The translations under genes were made by a program, and so were the position numbers. From positions 682,001-746,000 of the forward strand of contig NZ_JAKCFI010000001.1 in assembly GCF_021412625.1 (NCBI RefSeq): a DNA stretch of 64,000 bases. Reading direction: 5' to 3'. Under the pieces are notes generated by a model. It was not told the origin of the DNA. It did no database searches and was given only the letters and a program-made list of their open reading frames with translations. The DNA is from Myxococcus stipitatus. Lineage in GTDB: Bacteria > Myxococcota > Myxococcia > Myxococcales > Myxococcaceae. Positions 24,930 through 33,171 of the stretch are shown here, piece after piece (positions within the stretch are counted from its first letter, which is position 1; every line of letters starts with the position of its first letter).

Positions 24930-26570
24930 ATGTTTTCACTCCAGGGCATCGGGGCGTTCTTGCTGTTGTTGGGGGTGCTCGTCACCGTCCATGAGCTGGG
25001 CCACTTCCTCGTGGCCAAGGCCTGTGGAGTGAAGGTCCTGAAGTTCTCCATCGGCTTCGGACCGAAGCTGGTGGGGTTCACCAAGGGCGAAACCGAGTAC
25101 CAGATTGCCCTGCTCCCGCTGGGCGGCTACGTGAAGATGGCGGGGGACCTCCCGCACGAGGAGCTGGACCCGAAGGAGGCCAGCCGGGGGTTCCTCGCCC
25201 AGCCGCCGTGGAAGCGGGGTCTCATCGTCCTGGCGGGGCCGGCCTTCAACTTCATCTTCCCCGTCCTCGTCTACTTCTTCGTCTTCATCAGCCCCCACCA
25301 GACGACGTCGACGCTGGTCAGTTCGTTGGATCCGGGCATGCCCGCGGCGCTCGGGGGCGTGCAGCCGGGTGACCGGGTGAAGTCGGTGGACGGCGTGCCG
25401 GTGCGCTCGTTCGAGGACATGCGGGACGCGTTCGAGGGGCGCTTCGAGCGGCCCATCCCGCTGGTCGTGGAGCGCGACGGCAAGACGCTGACGCTGACGG
25501 TGACGCCGCGCAAGACGGTGGAGACGTCCATCATCGACACCGTGGAGCGGGGGATGATCGGCGTGTATCCGGCCCCCTTCCCGCCGACGGTGGGCGTGCC
25601 CCCGGGCTCCCCCGCCCAGGCGGCCGGGCTGCGCACGTTCGACCGCGTCCTGTCCATCAACGGCGTGAACGTCGCGGACGAGGTCGCGCTCTACCGCGAG
25701 CTGAACCACCTGCCGGAGGGCGCGCCGTTGAAGCTGGTGGTGCGCCGCATGGTGCCGGTGGACGCCGGCGCGGTGACGGGCGCGATGCCGGAGCTGGTGG
25801 AGGTGTCCATGGCGCGGCAGCCGGGCACGGGCCTGGCGGCGCTGGGCGCGGAGTCCTCCAACCTGTACATCGGCACCGTCTACCCGGGCAGCGCGGCGGC
25901 CAAGGCCGGTCTCCAGCCGGGTGACCGCATCCTCTCCCTCAACGGCGAGAAGCTGGAGTCGTTCTCCTCCCTCCAGGCGAAGCTGAGCACCCTGCGCGAG
26001 GAGCCCTTCACGCTGTCGTGGCGGGGCGCGGACGGCGTGGAGAAGACGGAGCAGCTCACCCAGGCGCGCGTCGAATTCGAGGACGTGATGGGCAACAAGT
26101 CCTCGCCGCTCATCCTGGGCGCGGCGCGCTACCTGCCGCCCTCGGCCGACCGCGGCTTCGAGGACAAGGTCTCCATCCAGTACTCGCCCGGCGAGGCGCT
26201 GCGCCGCGCGGCCCTGCGCGTGCCCCAGCTCATCGGCCAGACGGTGAAGTCGCTGGGCGGCCTGTTCGTGGGCACCGTGCCGTTGGACCAGCTCGGCGGG
26301 CCGGTGATGATGGCCCAGCTGGCGGCGCGCACCGCGGCCATGGGCTCGGACGCGTTCCTCGACCTGATGGGGGCCATCTCCATCAACCTGGGCGTGGTCA
26401 ACCTCTTGCCCATCCCCATCCTGGACGGCTTCGCGCTCCTGGCCGCCGTCTGGGAGGGCATCCGCCGGCGCCCCATCCCCATGCGGGTGCGAGAGGTGGC
26501 GAACATGGTGGGCCTGGCGCTGCTGTTCCTCTTGATGCTGCTCGTCTTCAAGAACGACCTGACCCGCTGA
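24930..26570 (+). CDS. rseP: Site-2 zinc metalloprotease RseP with two PDZ domains
   Basis: An intramembrane protease that in other bacteria cleaves anti-sigma factors during envelope stress. In this 546-residue protein TM1 contains HELGHFLVAK (zinc ligands and catalytic Glu), and NLLPIPILDGF near 500 supplies the LDG zinc ligand in the third core helix. Two periplasmic PDZ domains lie between them (about 125-205, GGVQPGDRVKSVDG; and about 305-385, AGLQPGDRILSLNGE), with a third PDZ-like turn in AGLRTFDRVLSINGV around 245. The ATG at 24930 puts HELGH at residue 23. It is 84 nt after cdsA in the same operon. A second, single-PDZ paralogue is at 34177-35754. Confidence 0.95.
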   Translation: MFSLQGIGAFLLLLGVLVTVHELGHFLVAKACGVKVLKFSIGFGPKLVGFTKGETEYQIALLPLGGYVKMAGDLPHEELDPKEASRGFLAQPPWKRGLIVLAGPAFNFIFPVLVYFFVFISPHQTTSTLVSSLDPGMPAALGGVQPGDRVKSVDGVPVRSFEDMRDAFEGRFERPIPLVVERDGKTLTLTVTPRKTVETSIIDTVERGMIGVYPAPFPPTVGVPPGSPAQAAGLRTFDRVLSINGVNVADEVALYRELNHLPEGAPLKLVVRRMVPVDAGAVTGAMPELVEVSMARQPGTGLAALGAESSNLYIGTVYPGSAAAKAGLQPGDRILSLNGEKLESFSSLQAKLSTLREEPFTLSWRGADGVEKTEQLTQARVEFEDVMGNKSSPLILGAARYLPPSADRGFEDKVSIQYSPGEALRRAALRVPQLIGQTVKSLGGLFVGTVPLDQLGGPVMMAQLAARTAAMGSDAFLDLMGAISINLGVVNLLPIPILDGFALLAAVWEGIRRRPIPMRVREVANMVGLALLFLLMLLVFKNDLTR

Positions 26571-26579
26571 AGGGGCCCC

Positions 26580-27062
26580 ATGCGCGCGAGCACCGCCGTC
26601 CTCCTCCTCGGCCTGGGACTGACGACCGCCTGCGCCTCGCGCGCCGTGAAGCCGGACCCGGTGGAGGCGCCGCCCCCGCCGTCCGACTCGCCCAAGGTGA
26701 CGCGGCGCGGGCAGATGCCGCGCACCTACGTGGGGGAGGGGCTGGCCTCGTTCTATGGCCCGGGGCTGCATGGCCGGCCCACGGCCAGCGGCGAGCGCTT
26801 CGACCAGAACGCCCTCACCGCGGCGCACCGCAAGGAGCGCTTCGGTGCGTGCCTCCGCGTGGTGAACATGGAGAACGGCCGCTCGGTGGAGGTCCGGGTG
26901 AACGACCGGGGGCCCTTCGTGGAGGGGCGCATCATCGACGTGTCGCGCGCGGCGGCCACGAAGCTGGGGATGGTGGACAAGGGCGTGGTGCGCGTGCGGC
27001 TGTACCGCTGCCGCGCCACCGTGTCGGAGATTCCCCAAGCAATGTGGGCCGCGCCGGTGTAG
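26580..27062 (+). CDS. rlpA: RlpA-like double-psi beta-barrel lipoprotein
   Basis: A 160-residue lipoprotein (TTACAS lipobox, Cys at about 18) with an RlpA double-psi beta-barrel: GLASFYGPGLHGRPTASGER, then NALTAAHR and the catalytic-type VRVNDRGPFVEGRIIDVSRAAA. RlpA proteins are septal lytic transglycosylases or their inactive relatives. The C-terminal SPOR domain of Pseudomonas RlpA is absent. The Asp in VNDRGPF and the His in AAHR match the residues considered catalytic. It lies 9 nt after rseP in the envelope operon. Confidence 0.9.
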   Translation: MRASTAVLLLGLGLTTACASRAVKPDPVEAPPPPSDSPKVTRRGQMPRTYVGEGLASFYGPGLHGRPTASGERFDQNALTAAHRKERFGACLRVVNMENGRSVEVRVNDRGPFVEGRIIDVSRAAATKLGMVDKGVVRVRLYRCRATVSEIPQAMWAAPV

Positions 27063-27072
27063 TGAGCCGCCC

Positions 27073-27810
27073 ATGTTCCTCGCGCTGGACACCTCCACCC
27101 TGACGTTGTCGCTCGCCCTGGTGGAGCGCGGGCCGGACGGCGCCGTGCGCGTGGTGGAGCACGTCGTGGTGGGGCCCCCCGCGAAGCAGAGCGAGGTGCT
27201 GCCCGGCGTCGTGGGCGAGCTGCTCTCGCGCCACGGTGTGACGCTGTCCCGGTTGGAGGGGCTCGCGGTGGGGCTGGGGCCGGGCTCGTTCACGGGGCTG
27301 CGCATCGGCCTGGCCACGGTGAAGTCGCTGGCGTACGCGGCGAACCTGAAGGTGGCTGGCGCCTCGTCGCTGGCCGCGGTGGCGCTGGAGGGCCCGGAGG
27401 ACGTGCCGCTGTATTGCCTGGCCGTCGCGCGCAAGGACGACCTGTACCTGGGCGCGTATACGCGCCACGGCGGCGAGGCGCGGGCGCTGGAGCCGGAGAC
27501 GGCCATGTCGCCCCAGGAGGTCGCCGCGCGCATGGCGGCGGAGCCCCGGGCCGTGGCGCTGGGGCCCGCGCTGGTGGACTACCGCGCGGCGCTGGAGTCG
27601 CACGGGGTGGCGCCGCACCGGCTGCTGCCGGGCCCGGCGTTCCCGTCCGCGGTGGAGCTGGCGCGGCTGGTGCGCTTCCCGGACGACTTCTCGCTCCAGG
27701 CGCTCTTCGCCATGGAGCCGCACTACGTGCGCGCCTCGGAGCCGGAGCGCAACCCCAAGTTCCCGCCCCTGCCGGGCCCGGCGCCCACGGCGCGGTTGAA
27801 GGAAGACTGA
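27073..27810 (+). CDS. tsaB: tRNA threonylcarbamoyladenosine biosynthesis protein TsaB
   Basis: Partner of TsaD and TsaE in forming t6A37 on ANN-decoding tRNAs. The 245-residue protein shows the ASKHA-fold N-terminus FLALDTSTLTLSLALVE, and the family block GLAVGLGPGSFTGLRIGLAT followed by KSLAYAANLKVAGASSLAA. The second half (about 110-245) is divergent, as usual for TsaB. It follows rlpA by 10 nt; tsaD and tsaE are not in the window. Confidence 0.94.
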   Translation: MFLALDTSTLTLSLALVERGPDGAVRVVEHVVVGPPAKQSEVLPGVVGELLSRHGVTLSRLEGLAVGLGPGSFTGLRIGLATVKSLAYAANLKVAGASSLAAVALEGPEDVPLYCLAVARKDDLYLGAYTRHGGEARALEPETAMSPQEVAARMAAEPRAVALGPALVDYRAALESHGVAPHRLLPGPAFPSAVELARLVRFPDDFSLQALFAMEPHYVRASEPERNPKFPPLPGPAPTARLKED

Positions 27811-27864
27811 AGACCCCGTCCGGGGCGCGCGCCCGCGCGTCCGGGGGCACGAAAGGACACGCCA

Positions 27865-28893
27865 ATGAAGGACGACTTGCAGGTTGCCGTGGTGGGCGCC
27901 ACCGGCGTGGTGGGCCGCGAGGTGCTGGCCGCGCTGTACGCCCGCGACATCCCCGCCGAACAGGTGAGGGCCTTCGGTTCGGAGCGCTCGAAGGGGCTGG
28001 AGGTGGAGTACGGCGAGGACTCGCTGGAGGTGGAGCGCGCCACGCCCGATGCCTTCCGGGGCATGGGGCTGGTGCTGCTGGCCACGCCCGCCGAGGTCTC
28101 CCGCACGCTGGCCCCGGCCGCGCAGTCCGCGGGCGCGTGGGTGGTGGACGTCAGCTCCGCCTTCCGGGGGGACGGCAACGTGCCGCTCGTCCTGCCGGGC
28201 TTCAACACGGAGGCGCTGTCCGCCAGCTTCAAGGGGCGGGTGGTGTGCCTGCCGGGCGCCGTCACCACCGCGGCGGTGCACGTGGTGGAGCCGCTGCGTC
28301 GGGCCTTCGGCGTGGCGCGCGCGCAGGTGACGGCGATGATGGGCGTGTCCAGCGCGGGCGTGCGAGGCGTGGCGGAGCTGGAGAAGCAGACGGCGGACCT
28401 GATGTCCGGCCGCGAGCCGGAGCCGCACGCCTTCCCCCACCGGGTGGGCTTCAACCTCGTGCCCCAGGTGGGCGGCTTCATGGTGAACTCGCCCTGGACG
28501 GAGGAGGAGGGCGGCTGGACGCTGGAGTCCGCGCGCCTGTTCGCCGGCCGCGGCGAGGTGCCCGTCATCGCCGGCACCGCGGTGCAGGTGCCCAGCTTCT
28601 ACGGCCACGGCCTCACCGTCAGCGTGCAGCTCAAGAAGGCCGGCCCGGTGGAGCAGGTGCGCGCGGCCCTGAAGACGTCGCCCGCCCTCAAGGTGCTCGA
28701 CGCGCCCGGCGAGCGCGTCTACCCCATGCCCATGCTCGTCACGTCCGACCCCACCGTGCATGTGGGCCGCGTGCGCGCCTTCCCCCAGGCCCCGGACTGG
28801 GTGACGCTGTTCGCCGCTGTGGACAACGCCACCCGGGGCGCCGCGCTCAACCTGGTGGAGACCGGCCTCAAGCTGGCCGAACGCGCCGTCTGA
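27865..28893 (+). CDS. Aspartate-semialdehyde dehydrogenase homologue lacking catalytic Cys (USG-1 type)
   Basis: A 342-residue protein with the Asd fold: N-terminal VAVVGATGVVGREVL, VVDVSSAFR, VPLVLPGFN and the C-terminal VQVPSFYGHGLTV and VWSVADN-like end (FAAVDNATRGAALN). Aligned by eye, the catalytic NPNCST becomes LPGAVT at 129-134, so Ala132 replaces the nucleophilic Cys (a Cys occurs four residues earlier). The substrate-positioning Gln is replaced by Met159. The C-terminal His is kept. This matches the E. coli USG-1 pattern (VPDSLT at that site), a homologue not known to be an active dehydrogenase. It should not be taken as the lysine/threonine pathway enzyme without evidence. AAGGA lies 8 nt before the ATG. 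Confidence 0.88.
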   Translation: MKDDLQVAVVGATGVVGREVLAALYARDIPAEQVRAFGSERSKGLEVEYGEDSLEVERATPDAFRGMGLVLLATPAEVSRTLAPAAQSAGAWVVDVSSAFRGDGNVPLVLPGFNTEALSASFKGRVVCLPGAVTTAAVHVVEPLRRAFGVARAQVTAMMGVSSAGVRGVAELEKQTADLMSGREPEPHAFPHRVGFNLVPQVGGFMVNSPWTEEEGGWTLESARLFAGRGEVPVIAGTAVQVPSFYGHGLTVSVQLKKAGPVEQVRAALKTSPALKVLDAPGERVYPMPMLVTSDPTVHVGRVRAFPQAPDWVTLFAAVDNATRGAALNLVETGLKLAERAV

Positions 28894-28904
28894 CAATTTG
28901 GCAC

Positions 28905-28932
28905 ACGCCCGGAGGGCGTCCTGCCTGTTTGG
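28905..28932 (+). terminator. Possible weak terminator after the envelope operon
   Basis: A perfect 6-bp hairpin ACGCCC-GGA-GGGCGT (28905-28919) lies 12 nt after the Asd-like stop and is followed by a pyrimidine-rich tail with a short T run (CCTGCCTGTTT). The short stem and weak U-tract make it uncertain. Confidence 0.35.
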
Positions 28933-28980
28933 CGCGCGGAGGCGGCGGGAGGCGGCCGAAACCGGCCCGGCGGGAAGGAG

Positions 28981-29008
28981 TTGTGAGTGGCCTCCCGCTT
29001 GCTAGCCT
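28981..29008 (+). promoter_or_regulatory. Candidate promoter before the exported protein at 29019 (sigma-54 or sigma-70 reading)
   Basis: TGGCCT-N5-TTGCT (28988-29003) fits the sigma-54 -24/-12 pattern with exact GG-N10-GC spacing. The same bases can be read as sigma-70 TTGTGA (28981-28986), 16 nt, TAGCCT (29003-29008). Either would start RNA within a few bases of the ATG at 29019, and no Shine-Dalgarno is visible, so the mRNA could be leaderless. Confidence 0.35.
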
Positions 29009-29018
29009 CCGTTCACCC

Positions 29019-29915
29019 ATGCGCCTCACACTCGCTGTCTCCCTGCTCTTCGCGTCGACCGCCCTGGGGCAGTCCGTGACCTTCTCGGGCACGGCCATCC
29101 AGAGCAACGAGATCGTCGTCTCCAAGGACGACTGCACCAGCATCCGTCAGGTGACCTGGACCCGGACAGGGGCCATCTCCTGCGACACGCTCTTCATCTG
29201 GCTGTCGAACGAGTCCTGCACCGGGGTCCCGGGCTCGAACGACGTGACGCTGGAGGAGATCCCCCAGGGCGACACGTCGAAGACGACGGCCACGGAGAGC
29301 CTGCGGATGAGCGAGGCGCTCGCGGCGATCGGCGCGACCTGCGACAGCCAGACGACCAACGTGACCTTCCGGCTGTGCGCGACGGCGAAGACGGTGGACA
29401 CGCTGGGCACGTGCAAGGACACGGAGTCGAGCGTCGGGACGCCCTCGGTGTCGTTCATCTTCGACCCGGTGCCGCCCGGGGCTCCCGGGGCTCCAGGGGT
29501 GACGGGGCTGGACAGCGCGCTGAGCGTGGCGGTGACGGCGCCGAGCGACGCGACGCGGCTGCTGGTGGAGGTGGTGGCGCTGTCGGCTGGCGAGGACGGT
29601 GGCACGCCGACGGCCGGAGACGTCATCAGTTCGAAGGAGCAGACGTCGGACAACTCGACGTTCCGGATGGACAACCTGGAGAACGGCGTGGAGTACGGCG
29701 TGCGCGCCTTCGCGTTCGACAAGGCCGGCAACAAGAGCGGCGCGTCGGAGCTGGCCACGGGCACGCCCATCCCGAGCAACGGTTTCTGGGACGCGTATAT
29801 CGGCGCGGGTGGCAAGGAGACGGGCGGGTGTGGGGCGGGTGGTGGTGGCATCGCGCTGGGGTCGGTGGTGGCGGCCCTTGGATTCTGGGTGACGTCGAGG
29901 AGGAAGCAGTCATGA
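29019..29915 (+). CDS. Exported fibronectin-III-like protein with MYXO-CTERM-type tail
   Basis: A 298-residue protein. Signal peptide 1-18 (cut at ALGQ), a Cys-containing N-terminal region (about 20-145), a Pro/Gly linker (VPPGAPGAPGV), a fibronectin type III-like domain (about 160-255, ending GVEYGVRAFAFDKAGNKSG) and the tail GGCGAGGGGIALG, a hydrophobic helix and SRRKQ. Cys-Gly, helix and basic end fit the MYXO-CTERM sorting signal of myxobacterial surface proteins. The ATG at 29019 gives the signal peptide; the longer open frame upstream lies inside tsaB and the Asd-like gene. Its stop overlaps the next start as ATGA, so it is coupled to an outer-membrane protein. Confidence 0.85.
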   Translation: MRLTLAVSLLFASTALGQSVTFSGTAIQSNEIVVSKDDCTSIRQVTWTRTGAISCDTLFIWLSNESCTGVPGSNDVTLEEIPQGDTSKTTATESLRMSEALAAIGATCDSQTTNVTFRLCATAKTVDTLGTCKDTESSVGTPSVSFIFDPVPPGAPGAPGVTGLDSALSVAVTAPSDATRLLVEVVALSAGEDGGTPTAGDVISSKEQTSDNSTFRMDNLENGVEYGVRAFAFDKAGNKSGASELATGTPIPSNGFWDAYIGAGGKETGGCGAGGGGIALGSVVAALGFWVTSRRKQS

Positions 29916-30652
29916 GGCGGGCAACAGCCCTGGGTATGGCCCTGGTGTGCGCCAGCATGGCGCTCCCGGCCTGGGCGCAGCAGGAAGAGGCGGTGGTGGT
30001 GCCCGAGGGGCCGATCGAATCGCCTCGCAGCGGCGCCATCGTGGTGCGCGCGGGCGGGTACAAGCCGGAGATCGACAAAGAGAAGGCGCTGAACGGCGCG
30101 ACGCCCTACAAGAACACCTTCGGTGACTCGTCCCTGCTCGTCATCGAACTGGAGATGCAGCGCTTCTTCTACCAGGGCATCGGCACGGCGGGCGTGGGCC
30201 TGTCGGCGGGCTATGGAGAGAAGTACGCGGCGGCGAAGCTGACGGGCGGCGGCAATGCGGCGGAGAAGACGGCGCTGAAGCTGGTCCCCCTGCAACTCAA
30301 CGCCTTCTACAAGTTCGACTACGCCGCGTTCGAGTGGGGCATCCCCCTGGTTCCCTACGGGAAGCTGGGCCTCGTCTACACGCCGTGGTGGGTCACGAAG
30401 GGTGACAGCACGAACACGGCCCAGGGCATCAAGGGGTCGGGCGGCAAGTGGGGTTGGGCCGCCACGGCCGGCGTGTCCTTCCTCCTGGACGTGCTCCAGC
30501 CGCGCTTCGCGCGCGACTTCGACTCCGACCTCGGCATCAACCACAGCTACCTGTTCGCGGAGTACTCCTACGCGGATGTGGACGATTTCGGTGGCGCCGG
30601 GCTGAACCTGTCCAGCCGGCGCTGGATGTTCGGACTCACGCTGGACTATTAG
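29912..30652 (+). CDS. Outer-membrane beta-barrel protein
   Basis: A 246-residue protein with a signal peptide (1-22, cut at AWAQ) and alternating amphipathic strands with aromatic girdles, ending MFGLTLDY with a C-terminal aromatic residue, the usual mark of BAM-inserted barrels. Repeated GY/GK/YG strand ends (VGLSAGYGEKY, VPYGKLGLVYTPWW) support a small barrel. The mature N-terminus (SPRSGAIVVRAGGYKPEID) resembles a group of myxobacterial barrels. It is coupled to the upstream surface protein and followed 6 nt later by a lipoprotein, suggesting an outer-membrane assembly. Function unknown. Confidence 0.82.
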   Translation: MRRATALGMALVCASMALPAWAQQEEAVVVPEGPIESPRSGAIVVRAGGYKPEIDKEKALNGATPYKNTFGDSSLLVIELEMQRFFYQGIGTAGVGLSAGYGEKYAAAKLTGGGNAAEKTALKLVPLQLNAFYKFDYAAFEWGIPLVPYGKLGLVYTPWWVTKGDSTNTAQGIKGSGGKWGWAATAGVSFLLDVLQPRFARDFDSDLGINHSYLFAEYSYADVDDFGGAGLNLSSRRWMFGLTLDY

Positions 30653-30658
30653 CGGCTC

Positions 30659-32491
30659 ATGCCGCTCACTCCGCGTCGTCTCCGCGCTTTCGTCACGTTT
30701 GGGTTGATGGCCGCCGTAGGCCCCTGGGGCGCCGGCTGCCATCGCGCCGTACGGGTGGACCTGGGGGAGGACCGGACGGTGGAGGCGGGCGTGCCCGTGG
30801 AGCTGGGCTCGAACGAGCCCGGGGCCCCCGCCGTCACCTGGGAGGCCGGCGATGGCACGCCCGCGTTCGAGGGCGCGCGCGTGTCCCATGCCTACGCGAG
30901 CGCGGGGACGTACACCGCGCGGGCGCTCGTCTCCGGCGAGGAGGTGGGGCGCGTGAAGTTCACCGTCGTGCCCCGGCCGGTGCTGCGCGCCGTGCCCGCG
31001 GGGGCGCGGACGGTGCTCTGGCTGCCCCAACTGCGCGGCAACCTGGAGCCGCTCATCGACTTCTACGAGCGGCTCATCGGCGCGGAGAACGCGCGGCAGT
31101 CGCTCGACGAGACGCCGCTGATGGCGCTGCTGCTGCGCGGCATCGACGGGGGGCCGAGCGTCGTGGACCCGGACGAGGGCGCGGGCTTCTTCTTCCTGCC
31201 GGAGTTCGACGGCACCGTGGCCCTGGTGGGCGTGACGGAGCCGGAGGCGGCGATGGAGGCCGTGCTGCGGGCCGCGCAGGACGTGGGGCACGACGTGTCG
31301 CCGGTGGAGGACGGCGTCGCGCGCCTGCGTCCCGCGGAGGGCGGCGAGGAGATGCTGCTCTTCGTCGACCGTGGCTATCTGTACCTCGTGGTACCGGAGA
31401 CGCCGGAGGCGCCGCCCGAGGGCGCGCCCGTGCAGGCGATGGCGGTGGTGCCGCCCACGCCGACGCGCGACGCCGACTACGCGCGGCGGGCGGTGCTGGG
31501 GCTGACGGGGCCCGGCCTGTCCGAGGACCCGGTGCTGCACGAGCTCCGCCCGAAGGTGGCCGAGGGCAGCGTGTATCTGTACTCGGGGCCGGCGGCGGAG
31601 GAGGGCGACGAGGCGCCGCTGCTGCGCGGGGTGTTCGCCTCGGTGTCGGTGAAGCCGGACCGCCTGGACCTGGACGGCTTCCTGTCCTCCTCGGAGCCCC
31701 TGCTCCAGGGGGCGAGCGCGCCGGCGTCGGCGCTGCTGTCGCAGACGGCGCAAGGGCCGGTGGCCGCCGCGCAGCTCTCCATCCCGCCCGAGGAGCTGGC
31801 GAAGCTGGCCTTCGGTTCGCCGGGGTCGGAGCGGCGGGCGCGCACGCTGGAGCGCTGGCGCGACCGAGGCCTGGACGCGGAGGCGTTGCTGAAGACGCTG
31901 AGGGGCGACGTGGCGATGCTCGTCTACTTCGACGCCCCGGCCTTCCTGAAGCACCTCATCCAGAACAAGCGCCCGGAGGCGCGGGGCTCGGTGCTGGTGG
32001 ACGCGGGGCTGACGTCGGCGGCGCCGGTGCTGCGGCTCATCGACGAGCACCTGGAGGACGCGCCGCTGCGCTACACGGAGGAGAAGGTGCAGGGCGGGAA
32101 GGTGTACCGGACGCAGCTGCGCGGCCAGCCGGTGGAGCTGCGGGTGGGCCCGGAGCGCGCGACGCTGGTGGCGGGTGAGTCGTTGGACGGGCGGCCCCGG
32201 GGCGACGTGGGCGCCGCGCTGCGCGAGCGCTTCGGCGGCGAGGCCTTCGGCGCGGGGCATGTCTCGCTCATGGTGGACCTGGGGCAGCTGCGCGCGGACC
32301 TGCGGGGGACGAAGGCCATCCCCGGCATCTCCACGGCGGAGCTCGTCACCGCCAAGTCCTTCCTGAGCGCGATGCTGGAGCAGCTCACGCCGCTGGAGCT
32401 GGGCTTCCTGGACTTCTCGCTCGCGGAGGGCGGGGCGCGGGTGAAGGGGCGGCTCACGCTGCGCGACGACGGTTGGGAGTCCCTGCGGTGA
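30659..32491 (+). CDS. Large lipoprotein with N-terminal PKD-like domain
   Basis: A 610-residue protein. The lipobox is GAGC with Cys at about 27, after a hydrophobic core. Residues 35-105 form a PKD/Ig-like domain (WEAGDGTP...VSHAYASAGTYTARALV). The rest (about 110-610) is mixed alpha/beta with a repeated theme (VLWLPQLRGNLEPLIDFYERL; MLLFVDRGYLYLVVPE) and resembles large uncharacterised myxobacterial lipoproteins. I recognise no enzymatic motif. It follows the barrel gene by 6 nt and overlaps the MoaD-MoaE gene by GTGA, so it is probably the third member of an envelope operon. Confidence 0.85.
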   Translation: MPLTPRRLRAFVTFGLMAAVGPWGAGCHRAVRVDLGEDRTVEAGVPVELGSNEPGAPAVTWEAGDGTPAFEGARVSHAYASAGTYTARALVSGEEVGRVKFTVVPRPVLRAVPAGARTVLWLPQLRGNLEPLIDFYERLIGAENARQSLDETPLMALLLRGIDGGPSVVDPDEGAGFFFLPEFDGTVALVGVTEPEAAMEAVLRAAQDVGHDVSPVEDGVARLRPAEGGEEMLLFVDRGYLYLVVPETPEAPPEGAPVQAMAVVPPTPTRDADYARRAVLGLTGPGLSEDPVLHELRPKVAEGSVYLYSGPAAEEGDEAPLLRGVFASVSVKPDRLDLDGFLSSSEPLLQGASAPASALLSQTAQGPVAAAQLSIPPEELAKLAFGSPGSERRARTLERWRDRGLDAEALLKTLRGDVAMLVYFDAPAFLKHLIQNKRPEARGSVLVDAGLTSAAPVLRLIDEHLEDAPLRYTEEKVQGGKVYRTQLRGQPVELRVGPERATLVAGESLDGRPRGDVGAALRERFGGEAFGAGHVSLMVDLGQLRADLRGTKAIPGISTAELVTAKSFLSAMLEQLTPLELGFLDFSLAEGGARVKGRLTLRDDGWESLR

Positions 32492-33162
32492 GTCCGGGCA
32501 CGTCCATCACCGTGCTGTACTTCGCCGCCGCGCGCGAGCGGACGGGGTGCACCCGCGAGGAGTACGAGGTGCCCCCGGGCGCGAGCGTGGCGGACGTGCT
32601 CCGACGGGTGGTGGGCCGTCACCCGGGCCTGGAGCGGCTCGTGCCGCACCTGCGGGTGGCGGTGGACCAGGAGTTCGTGGGCGTCGATGCGCCGGTGCGC
32701 CCGGGCGCGGAGGTGGCGTTGATTCCGCCGGTGGCGGGGGGCGGGCCGGGCCTGTTCTCCGTGGTGGAGCGCCCCTTGCGGCTGGAGGAGGTCGTCGAGG
32801 CGGTGGGGGGCGAGGCGTATGGGGGCCTGGTGACGTTCGGCGGCTCCGTGCGCAACGAGACGAAGGGCCGGCGCGTGCTGCGGCTGGAGTACGAGGCCTA
32901 TGCGCCCATGGCCGAGAAGAAGCTGGCGGAGATTGGCGCGGAGGCGGCGGCGAAGTGGCCCGGTGTCCGGCTGGCCATCGTCCACCGCGTGGGCGTGCTG
33001 GTGCCCGGGGAGCTGGCGGTGGTCATCGCGGCGGCGGCGCCGCACCGCAAGGAGGCCTTCCGCGGCTGCGAGTACGCCATCGAGCGCCTCAAGCAGGACG
33101 TGCCCATCTGGAAGAAGGAGTTCTTCGAGGACGGCGAGGTGTGGGTCGGCCTGGGGCCGTGA
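32488..33162 (+). CDS. Molybdopterin synthase, MoaD-MoaE fusion
   Basis: A 224-residue fusion of both subunits of molybdopterin synthase, which inserts sulfur into precursor Z to form molybdopterin. Residues 1-86 are a ubiquitin-like MoaD (VLYFAAARERTG, ending VALIPPVAGGG). Residues 88-224 are MoaE (LVTFGGSVRNETKGRRVLRLEYEAY; HRKEAFRGCEYAIERLK; PIWKKEFFEDG with the catalytic Lys residues). The Gly-Gly that MoaD uses as a C-terminal thiocarboxylate is internal (84-86), so activity as in free MoaD would need cleavage there. Mycobacterial MoaX is a comparable fusion. The start is the GTG at 32488, coupled to the lipoprotein gene. A rhodanese-MoeB fusion elsewhere in the window (59444-60604) could supply sulfur. 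Confidence 0.93.
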   Translation: MSPGTSITVLYFAAARERTGCTREEYEVPPGASVADVLRRVVGRHPGLERLVPHLRVAVDQEFVGVDAPVRPGAEVALIPPVAGGGPGLFSVVERPLRLEEVVEAVGGEAYGGLVTFGGSVRNETKGRRVLRLEYEAYAPMAEKKLAEIGAEAAAKWPGVRLAIVHRVGVLVPGELAVVIAAAAPHRKEAFRGCEYAIERLKQDVPIWKKEFFEDGEVWVGLGP

Positions 33163-33171
33163 CGCCGGGCC

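Noticed and set aside
24936-27533. Minus-strand open frame of 865 codons
   Set aside because: Shadow of rseP, rlpA and tsaB; no recognisable domain and unnatural residue composition.
27865-28893. Simple annotation as aspartate-semialdehyde dehydrogenase
   Set aside because: The fold agrees, but catalytic Cys and Gln positions are substituted, so the enzymatic name is not supported.
28905-28925. Sigma-54 promoter at TTGGCACACGCC after the Asd-like gene
   Set aside because: TGGCAC is present, but no TTGC follows at the required spacing, and the bases belong to a hairpin; the element at 28988 fits better.
29147-32260. Minus-strand open frame of about 1037 codons
   Set aside because: It covers three well-supported plus-strand genes (exported FN3-like protein, barrel, lipoprotein) and has the Arg/His/Gln-rich composition of a GC-rich shadow frame.
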